Of a stretch of 64,000 nt of DNA, positions 1 through 11,109 are shown one piece after another (the stretch's first letter is position 1; each line of letters begins with the position of its first letter). The stretch comes from Cristatella mucedo (Eukaryota > Bryozoa > Phylactolaemata > Cristatellidae). The notes under the pieces were generated by a model. The model did not search any database, was not told the origin of the DNA, and saw nothing but the letters and a program-made list of their open reading frames with translations. The stretch spans positions 378,001 through 442,000 of the forward strand of contig WPIO01000190.1 in NCBI GenBank assembly GCA_009760855.2, in the 5' to 3' direction. The translations under genes and the position numbers were made by a program.

Positions 1-118
1 TGTGTGAGTAGAGGCAGAAGAGCCTTGCAGTTGCCAATAAAGGATCGCCGGATTGCAGGATTCAAACCCACGACCTCGGTCATGAAGAGTGAGGACCTTA
101 CCTCCTCGGCTATCACGG
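1..118 (-). repeat. tRNA-derived SINE, family 1, cut by window edge
   Basis: Read on the minus strand, this has the tRNA-like head of the main SINE family. Its box B-like segment is the reverse complement of 'ggattcaaacccacgacc' near position 58, followed by the family's 'gcgatcctttat' and 'aaggctcttctgc' blocks. It is head to head with the next SINE. The family assignment comes from comparing copies inside this window only. Confidence 0.6.
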
Positions 119-300
119 TCCAGTGTCTTAGCCCAAGGGTCTCAAGTGTGCTCGCTCATCACGGCCCAGATCGTGGGTTAGACCTCTGCAGTGGGCGATC
201 CTTTATTGCCCACTGTAAGATGGGCGGTGGTCACCACTAAAGCTCTTCTGCTGCTACATAAATGAGGCTATTTGATCAGCTAATCCAATCAGCTTAACTT
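119..300 (+). repeat. tRNA-derived SINE, family 1
   Basis: The order is a box A-like 'cttagcccaagggt', a degenerate box B 'gtgggttagacctctgc', the 'gtgggcgatcctttattgcc' body, and the family tail 'gctcttctgctgctacata' ending in 'atgaggctatttgatcagct'. It is mutated but complete. Confidence 0.65.
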
Positions 301-327
301 TATGTTTAATTAAAAAATTAAATTAAA

Positions 328-490
328 TACTAGCTGATTTAACAGCCTTTTGTATAGCGACAAAAGAGCCTTGACAGCTATCACCATCGCTTGCAGTGGC
401 AGTAAAGGATCGCCCACAGCAGGATCCGAACCCACGACATCGGGACCGAGGTCGTGAAAGCAACCGCCCTACCCCAGTGCGCCATCATGG
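328..490 (-). repeat. tRNA-derived SINE, family 1
   Basis: This is a reverse-oriented copy: tail 'tagctgatttaacagcc', then 'gcgacaaaagagcctt', then the head with 'gaacccacgacatcggg' and 'gccctaccccagtgcgccat'. It forms an inverted pair with the plus-strand copy at about 588-745, with a GA-rich tract between them. Confidence 0.7.
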
Positions 491-518
491 AGGGGAGAGA
501 GGGGGTGAGAGGGAGAGA

Positions 519-519
<1 letters not shown>

Positions 520-572
<53 letters not shown>
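520..572. repeat. (GA)n microsatellite
   Basis: About 26 uninterrupted GA units follow an impure GGGAGA-rich lead-in. Open reading frames through it on both strands (Arg-Glu or Ser-Leu repeats) are artefacts. Confidence 0.95.
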
Positions 573-576
<4 letters not shown>

Positions 577-587
577 GATAGAGGGGT

Positions 588-745
588 TGTGCCAAGGAGG
601 TGAGGTGCTCGCTCTGCACGACCGAGGTGGGTTCGAATCATGCAGTGGGCGATCCTTTATCGCCAACTGCAAGCCGTGGTGATAGTCGTCCGTCAAGGCT
701 CTACTGCCACTATACAAATGAGTCTGTTCAATAAGCTAATTCTTT
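588..745 (+). repeat. tRNA-derived SINE, family 1
   Basis: Box A-like 'gtgaggtgctcgctct', box B 'gggttcgaatcatgcag', body 'gtgggcgatcctttatcgcc' and tail 'tgccactatacaaatgag' are in the family order. Confidence 0.75.
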
Positions 746-755
746 ATTCTGAGAT

Positions 756-882
<127 letters not shown>

Positions 883-979
883 TACATTCTAGGTGACAGG
901 ACGAGGACGTGGGAGGGCGAAAAGGCGGTGGAAAAAGGAAGAGAATGCTTTAGGTAATGAAGCTAAGTTCTTGTGTGCA

Positions 980-1090
980 CTTAATAATAATAATAACAAA
1001 AATACTAGATTTGTCATAGCGCCCTCAGAGAACTCAATCTCTATCTAGGTACTTTTAAATTTGCTGTAGAGGAAAGACCTTTCGCACGAG
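980..1090 (-). repeat. Retroposon 3' tail with (TTA)n end
   Basis: 'taataataataataac' is followed by 'catagcgccctcagagaact' and 'caatctctatctaggtact'. This is the reverse complement of the 3' end shared in this window by L2-like LINE family A and SINE family 2. No head is recognisable. Confidence 0.55.
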
Positions 1091-1200
1091 TCACTACTGT
1101 TTCTGTGCAGCAAAGAAACAGCGGGGTGGGGGGGTGAGAGGTGGGTCGAAGCTGCCCCACTCCTCCGCGAGTGAGAATTCGAACGACGGCCTGTACGTAC

Positions 1201-1513
1201 TTTGACACTCCTGGACTTTCTGCTTCTTGCGCCAAAGGATGTCGCCGCAGAGGTCGCACCAAGTGGGGCTATCGACCGCGGCCGGCTGCCACTTGTGAGC
1301 CCTGTATGCAGCCGGTGACGCCGGCGAGGCGCGACTCTCGATGCGGCCCACCTGCCGCCTCACGTAGCCGCCGCCGCCGCCTTCGATGCCGAAGGAGGCG
1401 CACAGGCGCTGCCACGCGGCCGACACGCGCGCCTCGTCGAGCGGTCCCACATGGTCCACGAGCAGCCGCCTCAAGCTGTCGTACGCGGCGGTCCACGCTC
1501 CGGTCAAAGTCAT
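1201..1513 (-). CDS. Exon encoding the first half of a C1 (phorbol-ester/DAG type) zinc finger; gene unidentified
   Basis: The frame is open from an ATG at 1513 to a good donor (AA|GTACGT) after 1201. Near its end it encodes HKWQPAAVDSPTWCDLCG, then ILWRKKQKVQECQ. The spacing H-x12-C-x2-C-x13-C matches the first half of the C1 consensus (H-x12-C-x2-C-x13/14-C-x2-C-x4-H-x2-C-x7-C). C1 domains bind zinc and often diacylglycerol or small G proteins. The rest of the domain should lie in a later exon below 1200, where only repeats are visible, so the gene may continue outside the window. About 70 residues before the finger (AYDSLRRLLVDHVGP and an RLCASFGIE block with a Gly run) were not recognised. 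The start is uncertain: this may be an internal exon, and the ATG is only the first in frame. The very high GC and CpG content resembles the other exons here. Confidence 0.5.
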
Positions 1514-1653
1514 TGGCGAGCGAGCAGCGCCGCCGCCGCCGCCGCCACTGGCCGAGACCTAAACGCGTGCGGCAGAGCATCAGAGCAGCCGCCCGCGGGC
1601 GGGGCGGGGCGGGGAGGCTCGCGTCGGGTTGCTGGCGAAGCGAGTTCGGCGCG

Positions 1654-1895
1654 CCGCGACGGACGGTCTGCCGCCGCGACGGACGGTCCGCCGCCGCGAG
1701 GGACGGTCTGCCGCCGCGACGGACGGTCCGCCGCCGCGAGGGACGGTCCGCCGCCACGAGGGACGGTCCGCCGCCGCGAGGGACGGTCCGCCGCCGCGAG
1801 GGACGGTCCGCCGCCGCGACGGACGGTCCGCCGCCGCGAGGGACGGTCCGCCGCCGCGAGGGACGGTCCGCCGCCGCGAGGGACGGTCCGCCGCG
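1654..1895. repeat. 20-bp GC-rich minisatellite, about 12 copies
   Basis: The unit is 'gagggacggtccgccgccgc', with variants gacggacggt and ggtctg in the first copies. Copies stay in exact 20-bp register. Twenty is not a multiple of three, yet no unit contains a stop, so long Arg/Gly-rich ORFs appear in several frames. I treat those ORFs as artefacts. Confidence 0.9.
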
Positions 1896-1929
1896 GCGTC
1901 AGGAGGGCGTGCGGCGGTGCGTATAGCCG

Positions 1930-3000
1930 GCGCTGCCGCTGAGTCAGCCGTCCTCCGGGAGGGGGCGACGACGTACCTGGTGCCTTCTAGTAACGCGTAT
2001 TTTACTCCTCTAATGCGACGGCGCTTCGTCCGCGCTCTTTACAGTAAAGCTCCCGACTGAGTTGGGCAGCGCCGGCCGGGGGGTCGGCAGGGCGCGTGCG
2101 TACTTAGCCGCCCGGGGCGCAGCAGGTAATTACCCCATGCGCACACACACACACATCCGGCCACGCCCACACTATGGAGCGAGGGAACATCGTTCGCTTG
2201 GCGCCCCCCCCCCCCCCCCGCCCCGACATCCTGGTGTATATAGGTTGTTCTTGCCGAAACCGGGCTTGGCTACCGTAGACGTGCCGGCGACGAAGCGAAC
2301 GCGAGCAGAAAGTTAAAGCATTTTCTGGTCAGGATTTCGTTGCTACGTGCGAAGCGGACGCCGGGATTAAGCCGAGAGCGGCTTCGTTCCGCGTCGCTGG
2401 GGTCCCGCCGTGTCCGCAGCTTCGCGTGTAGATAATGCATGCTGGTCAGCCAAGCTGCATGAAGTTACGGACGTGCAACCCACTTCACCTCTATTGTTGG
2501 CTGAACGTCGTCGCCGTTGGGGGCAGCGTCGACCGATAGGTGTTCAGCCCGATAACAATTCTTACATACATTTACTTGTCTGTACACCCCTATAATTATC
2601 GATCGGTTGCCGTACCTGGGTCATTGCGGGGTTTCACCGAAACTGTAGCGCTAGCGGCGAGTGACGAAAAAGCTATTCGTACGATTGCGCCATGTTCAGC
2701 TTTGCTCAGACGCGAACGTTCCCGACTCAAACGGAAGCGGGCACCCTCTTGCCGATCTCGAGCTTAAGCAAGCCAACAGCCCGCGGAGACGCAAGAGTAG
2801 ATGCCACAGCGCACGTCGTTCTGTCGAGGCTTCGTTGCCTTCTAATCCAACAACGAATATACTTCTATATCTTCCTTCTGTCTCTATCGCTGTCTCTGTT
2901 TTGGCCTGTCTCTGCCTATATATGTCTCTGTCTGCATCTGCCCCTGCCTCCGTCTGTCTGTCAGTCTCTTTCTCCCTCACTGTCTGCCTGCCTGTCTGTC
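1930..3000. other. Non-repetitive GC-rich sequence, no gene recognised
   Basis: This stretch holds a C-run near 2206-2219, a short (CA)n near 2145, and many CpGs up to about 2420. After that it is ordinary sequence turning pyrimidine-rich. No exon with both a believable protein and splice sites was seen. Confidence 0.4.
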
Positions 3001-3018
3001 TGTCCTTCTGTCTCTTTC

Positions 3019-3120
<102 letters not shown>

Positions 3121-3365
3121 TGTCTCTGTATCGGTATCTGTCAGTCTCTGTATCACACATCGCTTCACTCACTTGTATCAGCCTACCTATCCGATGTCCA
3201 TGCTTCTCCCAGTGGGCTCTCAGATCGCGCTCCTCAGCTTCTGATTGTGTCTCAAGGCTTGCTTCTCGAACTCAATTGAAATCTTTTTGTAATCAACAAT
3301 TCGGTTCGTATTCCCCGCGAAAGCCTGCAGCTCCATGCACCTACGCGAACTTGACTTTTTTCGGC

Positions 3366-3490
3366 CGGACTTAGCCCAGGGGTAAAGTGCTCGCCTTTGA
3401 GACCGAGGTCCTAGGCTCAAACTTTGCGCCAAATACGTGTAGCGCGTGGATAGAGATTAGGTTCTCTTAGGAATCCATAGAAACTAATTA
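3366..3490 (+). repeat. SINE with tRNA head and LINE-like tail (family 2)
   Basis: The head 'cttagcccaggggtaaagtg' has box A spacing and is followed by 'gaccgaggtcctaggctcaa'. The tail 'gatagagattaggttctctt' matches the 3' region of LINE family A. Confidence 0.55.
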
Positions 3491-3499
3491 TATTATATT

Positions 3500-4200
3500 C
3501 GAATATATTATATTCGCTTTTCGTGCAAACCTGTGCATAATTCAGTGCACGCTATTAGCCAGAGCTCCAGCTAAGGCGACCTGGCTGCCGCCTTCGTGCA
3601 CGCCTTTGCAGGTCTAGCTTGTCAACGGCACTCGACTATTTTAGCTTGTTTTCCTGCGAGCAGTAGTAGAGCGCCTGAATAGAGCGTCCTTGGAGCTCTG
3701 GCTCTCGAAGGGCGTTACACAAACGACCAACTATACAGGTAGAATGGCGACGAAAGCTTCAGAGGGTCTCGCCGATCCGCTAGCAACCTCAACTGTCTGC
3801 TATTTCGATCGCTCATAGCAAGTCGCACGTGGATCGGGTGGAACTCTTCACGGTCGTCCAAAACGCTTTTTCGCAACACGTGCGAGCCAATTACGGCATT
3901 GTGCGACTACCTCATGCAGTCATGGCGCATAGCGCCCCTTTAAAGGTAAGTAGTCAACAAAAAATTCTGGTTCGCAACGCTTTCGCAACTGAAGCCACCT
4001 CCTAAGCATACGATTTTCTCGCTCTGTATTTGAGCTCCAAAAAACCGTTCGCTACAAAAGGCTTCAACCCGATAAACCGATAACTCCGGGATCAAGAAGC
4101 TAAATGCTGAGCTGCTGAGAAATTGGTGACTGTTTAGAGCACTTGCATCCAGAATATGGGACTAATCAATTGCTGATTTCCAGACGATATATGTACCGTG
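3500..4200. other. Anonymous sequence
   Basis: I see no coding exon or repeat match here. A 36-bp (GT)n tract follows at about 4213-4248. Confidence 0.4.
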
Positions 4201-4212
4201 TTTACATATACT

Positions 4213-4248
<36 letters not shown>

Positions 4249-4621
4249 TGAGTGCTGAAATGAGTCGAGTTTAACTACCGGCGCCACGTTGAGGCGCACT
4301 TCTCACACTGCTAAGATATCGGCTGTGGGCGGCACTTTACAAATACGACTCCTCTATTCGGCCACGTCCAATTTATTTCTATCCAGTCACTCCTCCACAC
4401 CGCTCCTCCTCGGGCCACCGCTGCGGTCGCTCTCAGGCCACAACGTCAGGATGCTGCGGCCAGGACGCCTCGTCCCAGGAGCTACGTTAAGTTCTTGTCT
4501 TCTTCCTGTTGGAGCTGCCGATTTGACCTCGTGCGATCGTATCCGCTGTTTGCACTCAGCGAGACTTGGCTGCCATGTGGCAGCGCTTAGCCTGCCGTTT
4601 TTGGTTCGTTTCGCAGAGATA

Positions 4622-5345
4622 GACATAATAATAATAATAATAACAACAACAACACGTTTGATAAAGCGCCCAAAGATAACTCAATCTCTTTCTAGGTGCA
4701 TTACATTTGCTGCAAAGGAAGCACGATCGAATGGTTTAGTGGTAGCGTGCTCAATAAACAACAAGAATAACATGGTTAGAGGTGACATTCACAGGGTCAG
4801 CGCGCAAGGGTGGTAAGTGGCAGCATGCAGCAGTGTCAGCACGCATGAGAGCATAAATGACGAATCACAGAGACCCACTAAATTCTGTCATAAATAGATG
4901 CGCTTTTAGTTCCTTTTTAAATGTGGACAAGTCAGAAGGTGCGACGCAGGTCGGGAGTGAATTCCAGGCTTTGAGAGCATACGAGCTAAAGACACGGTCG
5001 CCAAAAGATTTGAGATTTGTACGAGGTATAGGTAAACGATTAGATTCCGAAAAGCGAGTGGCACGATGCTTACTTAGCCTGGTAAAGGAGTAGATCTGAT
5101 AATTAGGCTGGAGCTTAAGAATGAAGGGACTTAACAGTGAGTGACAAAATTTTGAAGTCGATGCGTTGCTTGACTGGTAGCCAGTGCAGGTCAGCGAGAT
5201 GTGGTGTGGTGTGGTGTGGTGTGGCAACTGCGACACTCACGATAGACAGGCCTAGCTGCGGAGTTTTGTACCAGCAGTAATCGCCCAATTGCACATGCCG
5301 ATAGGCCAGCAAGCAGTGAGTAGCAGAAGTCAAGACGGGTTATTA
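4622..5345 (-). mobile_element. L2-like LINE family A, 5'-truncated 3' fragment
   Basis: On the minus strand this encodes the C-terminal end of an L2/CR1-type ORF2: WNSLPTCVAPSDLSTFKKEL, then KAHLFMTEFSGSL. The 3' UTR and the 'aaagcgcccaaagataactc' tail follow, ending in (TAA)n. It carries frameshifts. The element's 'gatgtgg' site has expanded into five TGGTG units at about 5199-5223. Confidence 0.8.
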
Positions 5346-5364
5346 CAAATGCATGGACCAATTT

Positions 5365-5840
5365 AGATGATAATGATAATAATGCACTTGATAATAATAA
5401 TGCACTTGATAAAGCGCCCTCAGAGAACTTAATCTCTTTCTAGGCGCTTTACATTTGCTGCAAAGTGAAATGCAATTGAATGTTGAGTAAAATCATGCTC
5501 GAAAAACAAACAAAATGAATAATATGGTTAGGGGTGACATGCACAGGGTCAGCATGCAAATGTGGTTAGTGGCAGCATGCACAGTGTCAGCACGTATAAG
5601 CACATGAAGGACGAATCGCAGGGACCCACTAAATGCTGTCCTAAATAGGTGTTTTTTAAGTTTCTTTTAATTGTGGTCAGGTCAGGGGATGTTCTGACGC
5701 AGGTCGGGACGGAGTTCCAGGCTTTGGGAGCATACGAATTAAATGCACGCGGTATCCTTATCTAAACAAACCCGAATTTTAGCATTGTTATGAAGCTGAA
5801 AGTATGAAGACTTGACTGTGGAGCTGATGTGGTCGTCCAA
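5365..5840 (-). mobile_element. L2-like LINE family A, 3' fragment
   Basis: A second copy in the same orientation starts directly after the previous one. The (TAA)n/TGCACTTGATAA tail at 5370-5415, the 3' UTR and a broken ORF2 end are recognisable up to about 5835. Confidence 0.75.
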
Positions 5841-6044
5841 TTAATGAATGTATTGCCTTCGCGAGAGACATATTCGCGAGAGACATAGAGGCGATACATT
5901 CAAGGCTTGCGAGCTTCTATACGCCCGCCGCCGCCGCCGCCGCCGCCGAGGTAGGCAGAGTGGGCCTAAAAGCCAACGCGTTCGCCAACGCCGCCTCCTT
6001 GACCCAGTTCGCCCGGAGATGTAGTCTGTGTAGACGTAGTAGGC

Positions 6045-6200
6045 TGTGATAGCACAGGAGGTAAGATGCTCGACCTTCACGCATAGAGGTCGCGGGCTCG
6101 AATCCTGCAGTGAGCAATTCGTTACTTGCCAACTATCATCGGTAGTGATAGCCACGAAGGCTTTTCTGCCGCTATACAAATGAGGCTGTTAATGATGAAT
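6045..6200 (+). repeat. tRNA-derived SINE, family 1
   Basis: Head 'gcacaggaggtaagatgctc', box B-like 'gcgggctcgaatcctgcagt', body 'gagcaattcgttacttgcca' and tail 'cttttctgccgctatacaaa' are in order. It lies just downstream of a (CCG)n run at 5930-5948. Confidence 0.7.
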
Positions 6201-7060
6201 GAGAACGTATTAGATGATATTCGTGTATTTATTTCTAAGATAGTGCTTAGAGGTAGACGCGTCGAGGCTTAATTGTTCAGGGGAGCTCACTCCCAGATCC
6301 AGCGGTTTTCCTAGGAGTGACGCAGCTCTGCTCTCCGCCGCGGATCGACTTGGTAAAAAAGGATACTTAATGTAGGCAGGAAACTTTTTGCAATCGAACT
6401 CCTAGGTTTAGGTAGCTCGTGGCAAAAAGTCTATCACTGGCTGGCTTCTTCAAGGCAAGCGCTAGAAAAACGGTCCGCTACACCAAGGTATCGCTAACGT
6501 GAGGCGGGCGTGAGGAAATTCGTCGAGTTTTCATTTGGGTTCAAAGCTTTTGTTGTCCTGGATTTGAACCTTGACCGCGTAGCTATGTCTTAGTAGCACC
6601 CCAATGGCTTCTCAGTATTTGAGGTTAGAGATCGGTGGCCAGGGTTGACGATTAGTCAAAGCTGCTGCACTGGTTCGGCTCAGTGTTTAGGGTGCACGCC
6701 CGACCAAGGTCAAGGCAAAAATGTTCGATAACCTATTTCGTAGCCTCAAGTTCGGTGGCATACGTGAAGCTTCTGCGTACAGATTAAGTTCTCTTAAGTT
6801 GCTATACAAATGAACTATTTGTTTTTATATCTTTTCTCATGCTTTAGTTGGAAGGCCTCTTCCTCCAGATTGGTTGAACTAGCATCACTGCTTCGACTGC
6901 TGCTCCTAATCTAGATGGCCTATTAGAAAACGACTTGTCATTGGATAGGCATCGCCTGCCTCCGCTGACTGTCAAGTCGGCCTACTTCCGAAGTAGAACA
7001 CTGCGAACGTATGTGCCTGCTTAGATATGAATACACATGACAGCTAAACTAGCTCACTGC
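6200..7060. other. Mostly anonymous; a decayed SINE tail near 6780
   Basis: 'acagattaagttctcttaag' with 'tgctatacaaatgaac' at about 6779-6815 looks like an old family 2 SINE tail. No gene was seen in the rest. Confidence 0.35.
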
Positions 7061-7064
7061 GTTT

Positions 7065-7410
7065 GTAACATTGCGTCAAGATTTATGCAAGCACCTTTAT
7101 TCTAGATTTCCGTCAAGTGCCCTTATTCATCTGCACCAGGTGCAAAGCTTAGCAGCTCGTCTGGTTTGTCTTCAACGGCGTAGCTGCCACATCACATCAC
7201 TTCTCTCCGAGTTTCGTTGTCTCCCTATTCAGCGAAGCATCGACATGAAGTGCCTCTCAGTCTGGCTTACACTTCGCTTCGATCGCTCTCTGTCTCCAGC
7301 CTGCCCGTCCTTGACCTCCTTGGTACGCCAGTAACGTGCTGCCACACTGCCTGCTCCTCGGCCTCTCCTCCAGTCATCTCATACTTCTTTGAACTAAATT
7401 GAAATAATTT
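7065..7410 (+). mobile_element. Degenerate L2-like LINE fragment
   Basis: The plus strand reads in broken frames like the LINE family A C-terminal region: a stretch related to 'QNSAARLV', then CHITSLLSEFRCLPIQRSID. The 3' tail is absent. Confidence 0.6.
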
Positions 7411-7436
7411 GGAGATCGGACCTTTAGTTCGTATGG

Positions 7437-7612
7437 ACCAAACCAAAAGGCACACTAGTTAAGGCGGTTGCTTTTCATGACCTCGGTCCCGAAGTCCTGG
7501 GTTCGAATCATGCGGTGAGCGACTCTTTACTGCCGCTGTAAGCAGTGGTGATAGCCGTAGAGACTCTTCTGTCGCTACGCAAAAGAGGCTGTTGAAGCAG
7601 CTAGCATTTTTT
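7437..7612 (+). repeat. tRNA-derived SINE, family 1, left flank of the polymerase relic
   Basis: 'cacactagttaaggcggttg' is followed by box B 'tgggttcgaatcatgcggtg', 'gcgactctttactgccgctg' and tail 'ctgtcgctacgcaaaagagg'. It is the same subtype and orientation as the copy at 10205-10410. Confidence 0.75.
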
Positions 7613-7899
7613 TTTACTGGCTAGAAACGTGTATTTTACCCAATGATGGCGGAACCTCAAACCGGTTTAAACCGGTTCTTAACACAGTTCTCCTCACGCT
7701 TCGCCATGTTAAAAACTAGTTTAAGCCACCAACCGGTATCTGAGGAACCACCATTATCGGGTTCAATACGCGTTTTTATAACACTAACATATTACAAGGT
7801 GCTGCAGCAGAAAATAGACATTTTATTACGAAACAATACGAGGGTTCATTGGTAGAAGGGCGATAATTATTTTAACTTAAATAAAATTTTTCCCGTGAG

Positions 7900-10205
7900 T
7901 ATAGTAAAACACGCATGAGTCTTGCAAAGAGAAGCGTTGGTGAGAAGTATTCTGACTTTGCAAAGAGAGTCGTGGAAGATGTTAAAACAGCAACTGGTAT
8001 TTTACCAGCATATCCAAAGTCTCAATCGGATTTAGATTAGCTGTAATTTAAACTACGGTCTCTTAGTGTTTCTAACAAGCCCACTTCAAAGGCTGCTAGT
8101 AATTCATCTTATAAAAGAGAGGCTAGAAGTATGAGAAAGATAGATGTTGGTGGTTGGTTCTTAGGAAGAGAGACTAATAATGGAACAGAGATCGCTTATG
8201 AATCAAATAGTTTCACACGCAGCGATGTAGACTTTAACGATCTAAGCAAAAAAGTAACATCGCCTTTAGTGTGAATTACCAAGTCAGTTATCAATGAACT
8301 TATAAGTTGTAAGTTTTCATTGTTTATTGATTTCACTGTTATTGGAAGTAACGGGGGTTCATTTGAGGCAAAGTTATATGGTTAGTTACAAGTAATTGTA
8401 ATCGTAATTCTAACTTTAAGCAAGCACTTAATAGACGTTTTCAAAGTGCTAGATCATAAGATTGAGGAAGTAAGGAAGAATGGAATGAAAAGGGTTCTAA
8501 CTGCATAATAGTTGGTATTAATAGCCTGTATTCTAAGTTTACTCCATGTTATTATCAATCTGGAAGTAGTTAGTGACCGTTACCTGCAGTTCTAGCTAGT
8601 AAGAAGGCAGTCATGCATATTAAGAATCTAAATAGTAAGCGATGTGCCTTGTAGTGTATTCTTAGAGCATTTAATCGGAGAGATAACCATCAAGAGATTA
8701 TAGCAGATCTTGAAAATGTATTAGAGGATAAATATCCTCATTTGAAACCTTATTTTCAGAAGCAAATGGCAATGATGGATATCTTAGAATTAAGGCTATT
8801 CCAAAGTTAGCTGATCTATTTTGTATAAGCATTAGCGTGTATGAGTACATTTATCGTAAATGGACAACCATTTGAACATGTTATGCAAGAGAAAGAGCAC
8901 CACATTGATTTGTTACTTTACTAAAATGAAGATTGCACTATATCTCACTTTGCTTATATCGTTAGCTTTGATGATTTATGCAGGTGTGGAAAAGGGAGTT
9001 CTTGAGGAACTAAGTATTTCTGTAAAAAGCGTTTGGTTAGAGTTTACTCACTTTCCGCTTTAGAATCGCATCATGCTGATTGTGAGACAGAGAATGATAT
9101 TGGTGTAGCAGTTAAGATGCCAAAAGCTATAGATAAGAAAGATGGTACTGGAGATTTAGCAAAGTTTAGGGGATATTCAAAGATGTCAAAAGCTCCATAT
9201 GTCGCTTACTCAGATATTGAATGTTTATTTTCAGCAGTAAGAAAAGAAGATAAATCTTATAAGAGCAAAAGAAAACGTGAGAGTTCTTCCTTTCAACACA
9301 TTCCATGTTCTGGTTCATACGTTATAGTTAATCCTGAAGGAGCAATAAGAAAGTTTGAGTTATTCAGGAGATCAGATAGCGTTAAGAAAATTCTAGTTAG
9401 CCTTATGGAAGAGAGCGAAAATATTAAGGAAGAGCTTACTGAGCTACATGACAAGTATGAGATATGCAATAAAAGATCTATTATTGCAGAAGAAAGGGAG
9501 TCATAAGAAGAGAGTGACGTGTGTCACATAAGTGAAGAGAAGTTGAATGGCGACAATGTTTTGATCGCCGTCACTTAACTGGCAAGTACCGCGGAGCTGC
9601 TCGAACCACTCGCAGCCTTAACTATAAAGTTGAGATAAAAAGATATAGGTTAACCATATTTATATATAATCTTAGTGGCTATGACTCTCATTTGATTGTT
9701 CAAGAGTTAGGAAATACTGAGTTAAAAAAGAATGTTATCGCCAACAGCACGGAGAAGTGTCAAAGCAGTGACATCGGCAGACTTACTTTTAAGGATTCAA
9801 TGCAGATGGTGAATGGTGCCTTAGATGACCATATAAAGAATCTTAGATTACCTGGAAGTAAGTTTCCAGTAACGTAAAGATCTAAGTTTAATAACTATGC
9901 AGAATCCAAGTTTCAGTTGCTGAAAAGAAAGGAAGTATACCCAAATGAGTACATGACTGGACATGAAAGGTTTAAAGAAAAGAAATTACCCGATAGAAAA
10001 TGGTTTGATTGATCTTATGAAATGGAAATGGGAAAAAAAGTGAGGATGAACGTAATAAGCGTGCTCAAAAGGTTTGGAATGCACATTCACCGTTAAAGAT
10101 AAAGATAAATGTGGTCATCATATACTTATACTTAACTTAAGATGTGCTGCTGCTGCTGGCTGATTATTTCAAACGTTTAGAAACTTGATGAATTATTGAT
10201 GCATT
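7900..10205 (+). pseudogene. Relic of a protein-primed family-B DNA polymerase (Polinton/Maverick or adintovirus-like)
   Basis: This AT-rich block contrasts with its surroundings. Its longest intact piece (9033-9506, 157 codons) contains KAPYVAYSDIECLF, matching the Exo I (DxE) region of protein-primed PolB. Downstream, FIYNLSGYDSHLIVQELGN (near 9660-9715) matches the Exo II region (N..GYDSH). A further piece (9692-9877) has the family's 'FKDSMQ' segment. From about 9900 there are 'VYPNEYMTG'-like and 'ADYFKRL'-like remnants. Upstream, 7920-8860 holds broken pieces resembling the N-terminal extension of such polymerases. Numerous stops and frameshifts make it non-functional. The polymerase palm motifs were not found, so the 3' part is truncated. 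Neither terminal repeats, integrase nor capsid genes were seen. The family assignment rests on remembered motif patterns. I describe it only as a broken remnant. Confidence 0.75.
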
Positions 10206-10410
10206 CTGATGCATTTATACTGGTGAGCCGTGGTGGCACACTAGGTAAGGCGGTTGCTTTTCAGGACCTCGGACCCGAGTTTGGTTCGTGGGTTCGAATC
10301 CTGCAGTGGGTAATCCTTAATCGCCGCTGCAAGCGGTGGTGATAGCCGTAAAAGCTCCTCTGTCGCTATACAAAAGAGGCTGTTCAATCAGCTAGCATTC
10401 TCATTATCGA
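10205..10410 (+). repeat. tRNA-derived SINE, family 1, right flank of the polymerase relic
   Basis: Nearly complete: 'gagccgtggtggcacactag', box B 'tgggttcgaatcctgcagtg', body 'gggtaatccttaatcgccgc' and tail 'ctgtcgctatacaaaagagg', ending 'ctgttcaatcagctagc'. Confidence 0.8.
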
Positions 10411-10880
10411 TTGGATCCAGCTCACTTTTAAACAACTCACATGACTTGGGTAGCTGGTTTAGAATATACCAAGGTTGTACTGGAACTATTTATCAACTAT
10501 GAGCATCATAGTTGATTGCTGAGAAAACTACAAGAGGAGGCACGTGTCTACAAGTTAAAGTCATTATACTTTGGTCATATACCAATCTTTCTGAATGGGT
10601 AATGTCTCAATATCTACCACTGGCGGATTCAAGTTCTTATCTAAAAAAGGGATAAGTAAGAAATTGGATGGGATATTAAAGTTGGGCAAAGATTCTTCTA
10701 AAGGATATTTTTAGAGGTAGACATTAGTTGCAAAAAGTAAAAGCATGAACACTATTCTGATTATCCACGACTTTGCAGCGTTTTAGTCTTAGCTATAAAA
10801 AAAATTGCTTCTGCTCCGCTCTGTTTTTCCCGAGCCTCGGTGAACTTGTCTGTTTTGTCCAAGTGCGGTCTGCATGCTCA
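10410..10880. other. Anonymous AT-rich sequence
   Basis: The AT content resembles the polymerase relic upstream and may belong to the same insertion, but I recognise no protein in it. Confidence 0.35.
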
Positions 10881-10884
10881 CTCT

Positions 10885-11105
10885 TATGTATGTATGTATG
10901 TATGTATCTCCGTCAGTAACTCCACAAAGTCATAAAGACCATGTGGGTGTTACGCAGGAGAGTTTTGTATAGCGCACTCACAGCCTAAGCGGCTTTCGGT
11001 ACGCATTCGGTCGCCAACAGACTTCGTCTCACGCAACAAAGAGAAAGTGGGATGCATAGCAGAGTCAGGAGAGCAGTTGAGGTAGCGAGTAGCTTACTTA
11101 AGTCA
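10885..11105 (-). mobile_element. LINE family B 3' fragment
   Basis: The tail (ATGT)n at 10888-10908 is followed by 'ctccgtcagtaactccacaa', 'gtgggtgttacgcaggagag' and 'cactcacagcctaagcggct'. This is the conserved 3' end of the second L2-like family in the window (minus orientation). Confidence 0.75.
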
Positions 11106-11109
11106 GTGC

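Noticed and set aside
1141-1926. 261-codon plus-strand Arg/Gly-rich ORF
   Set aside because: It is produced by the 20-bp minisatellite and is antisense to the C1-domain exon.
7643-7855. 70-codon ORF before the polymerase relic
   Set aside because: It does not match the polymerase family and looks like chance in AT-rich DNA.
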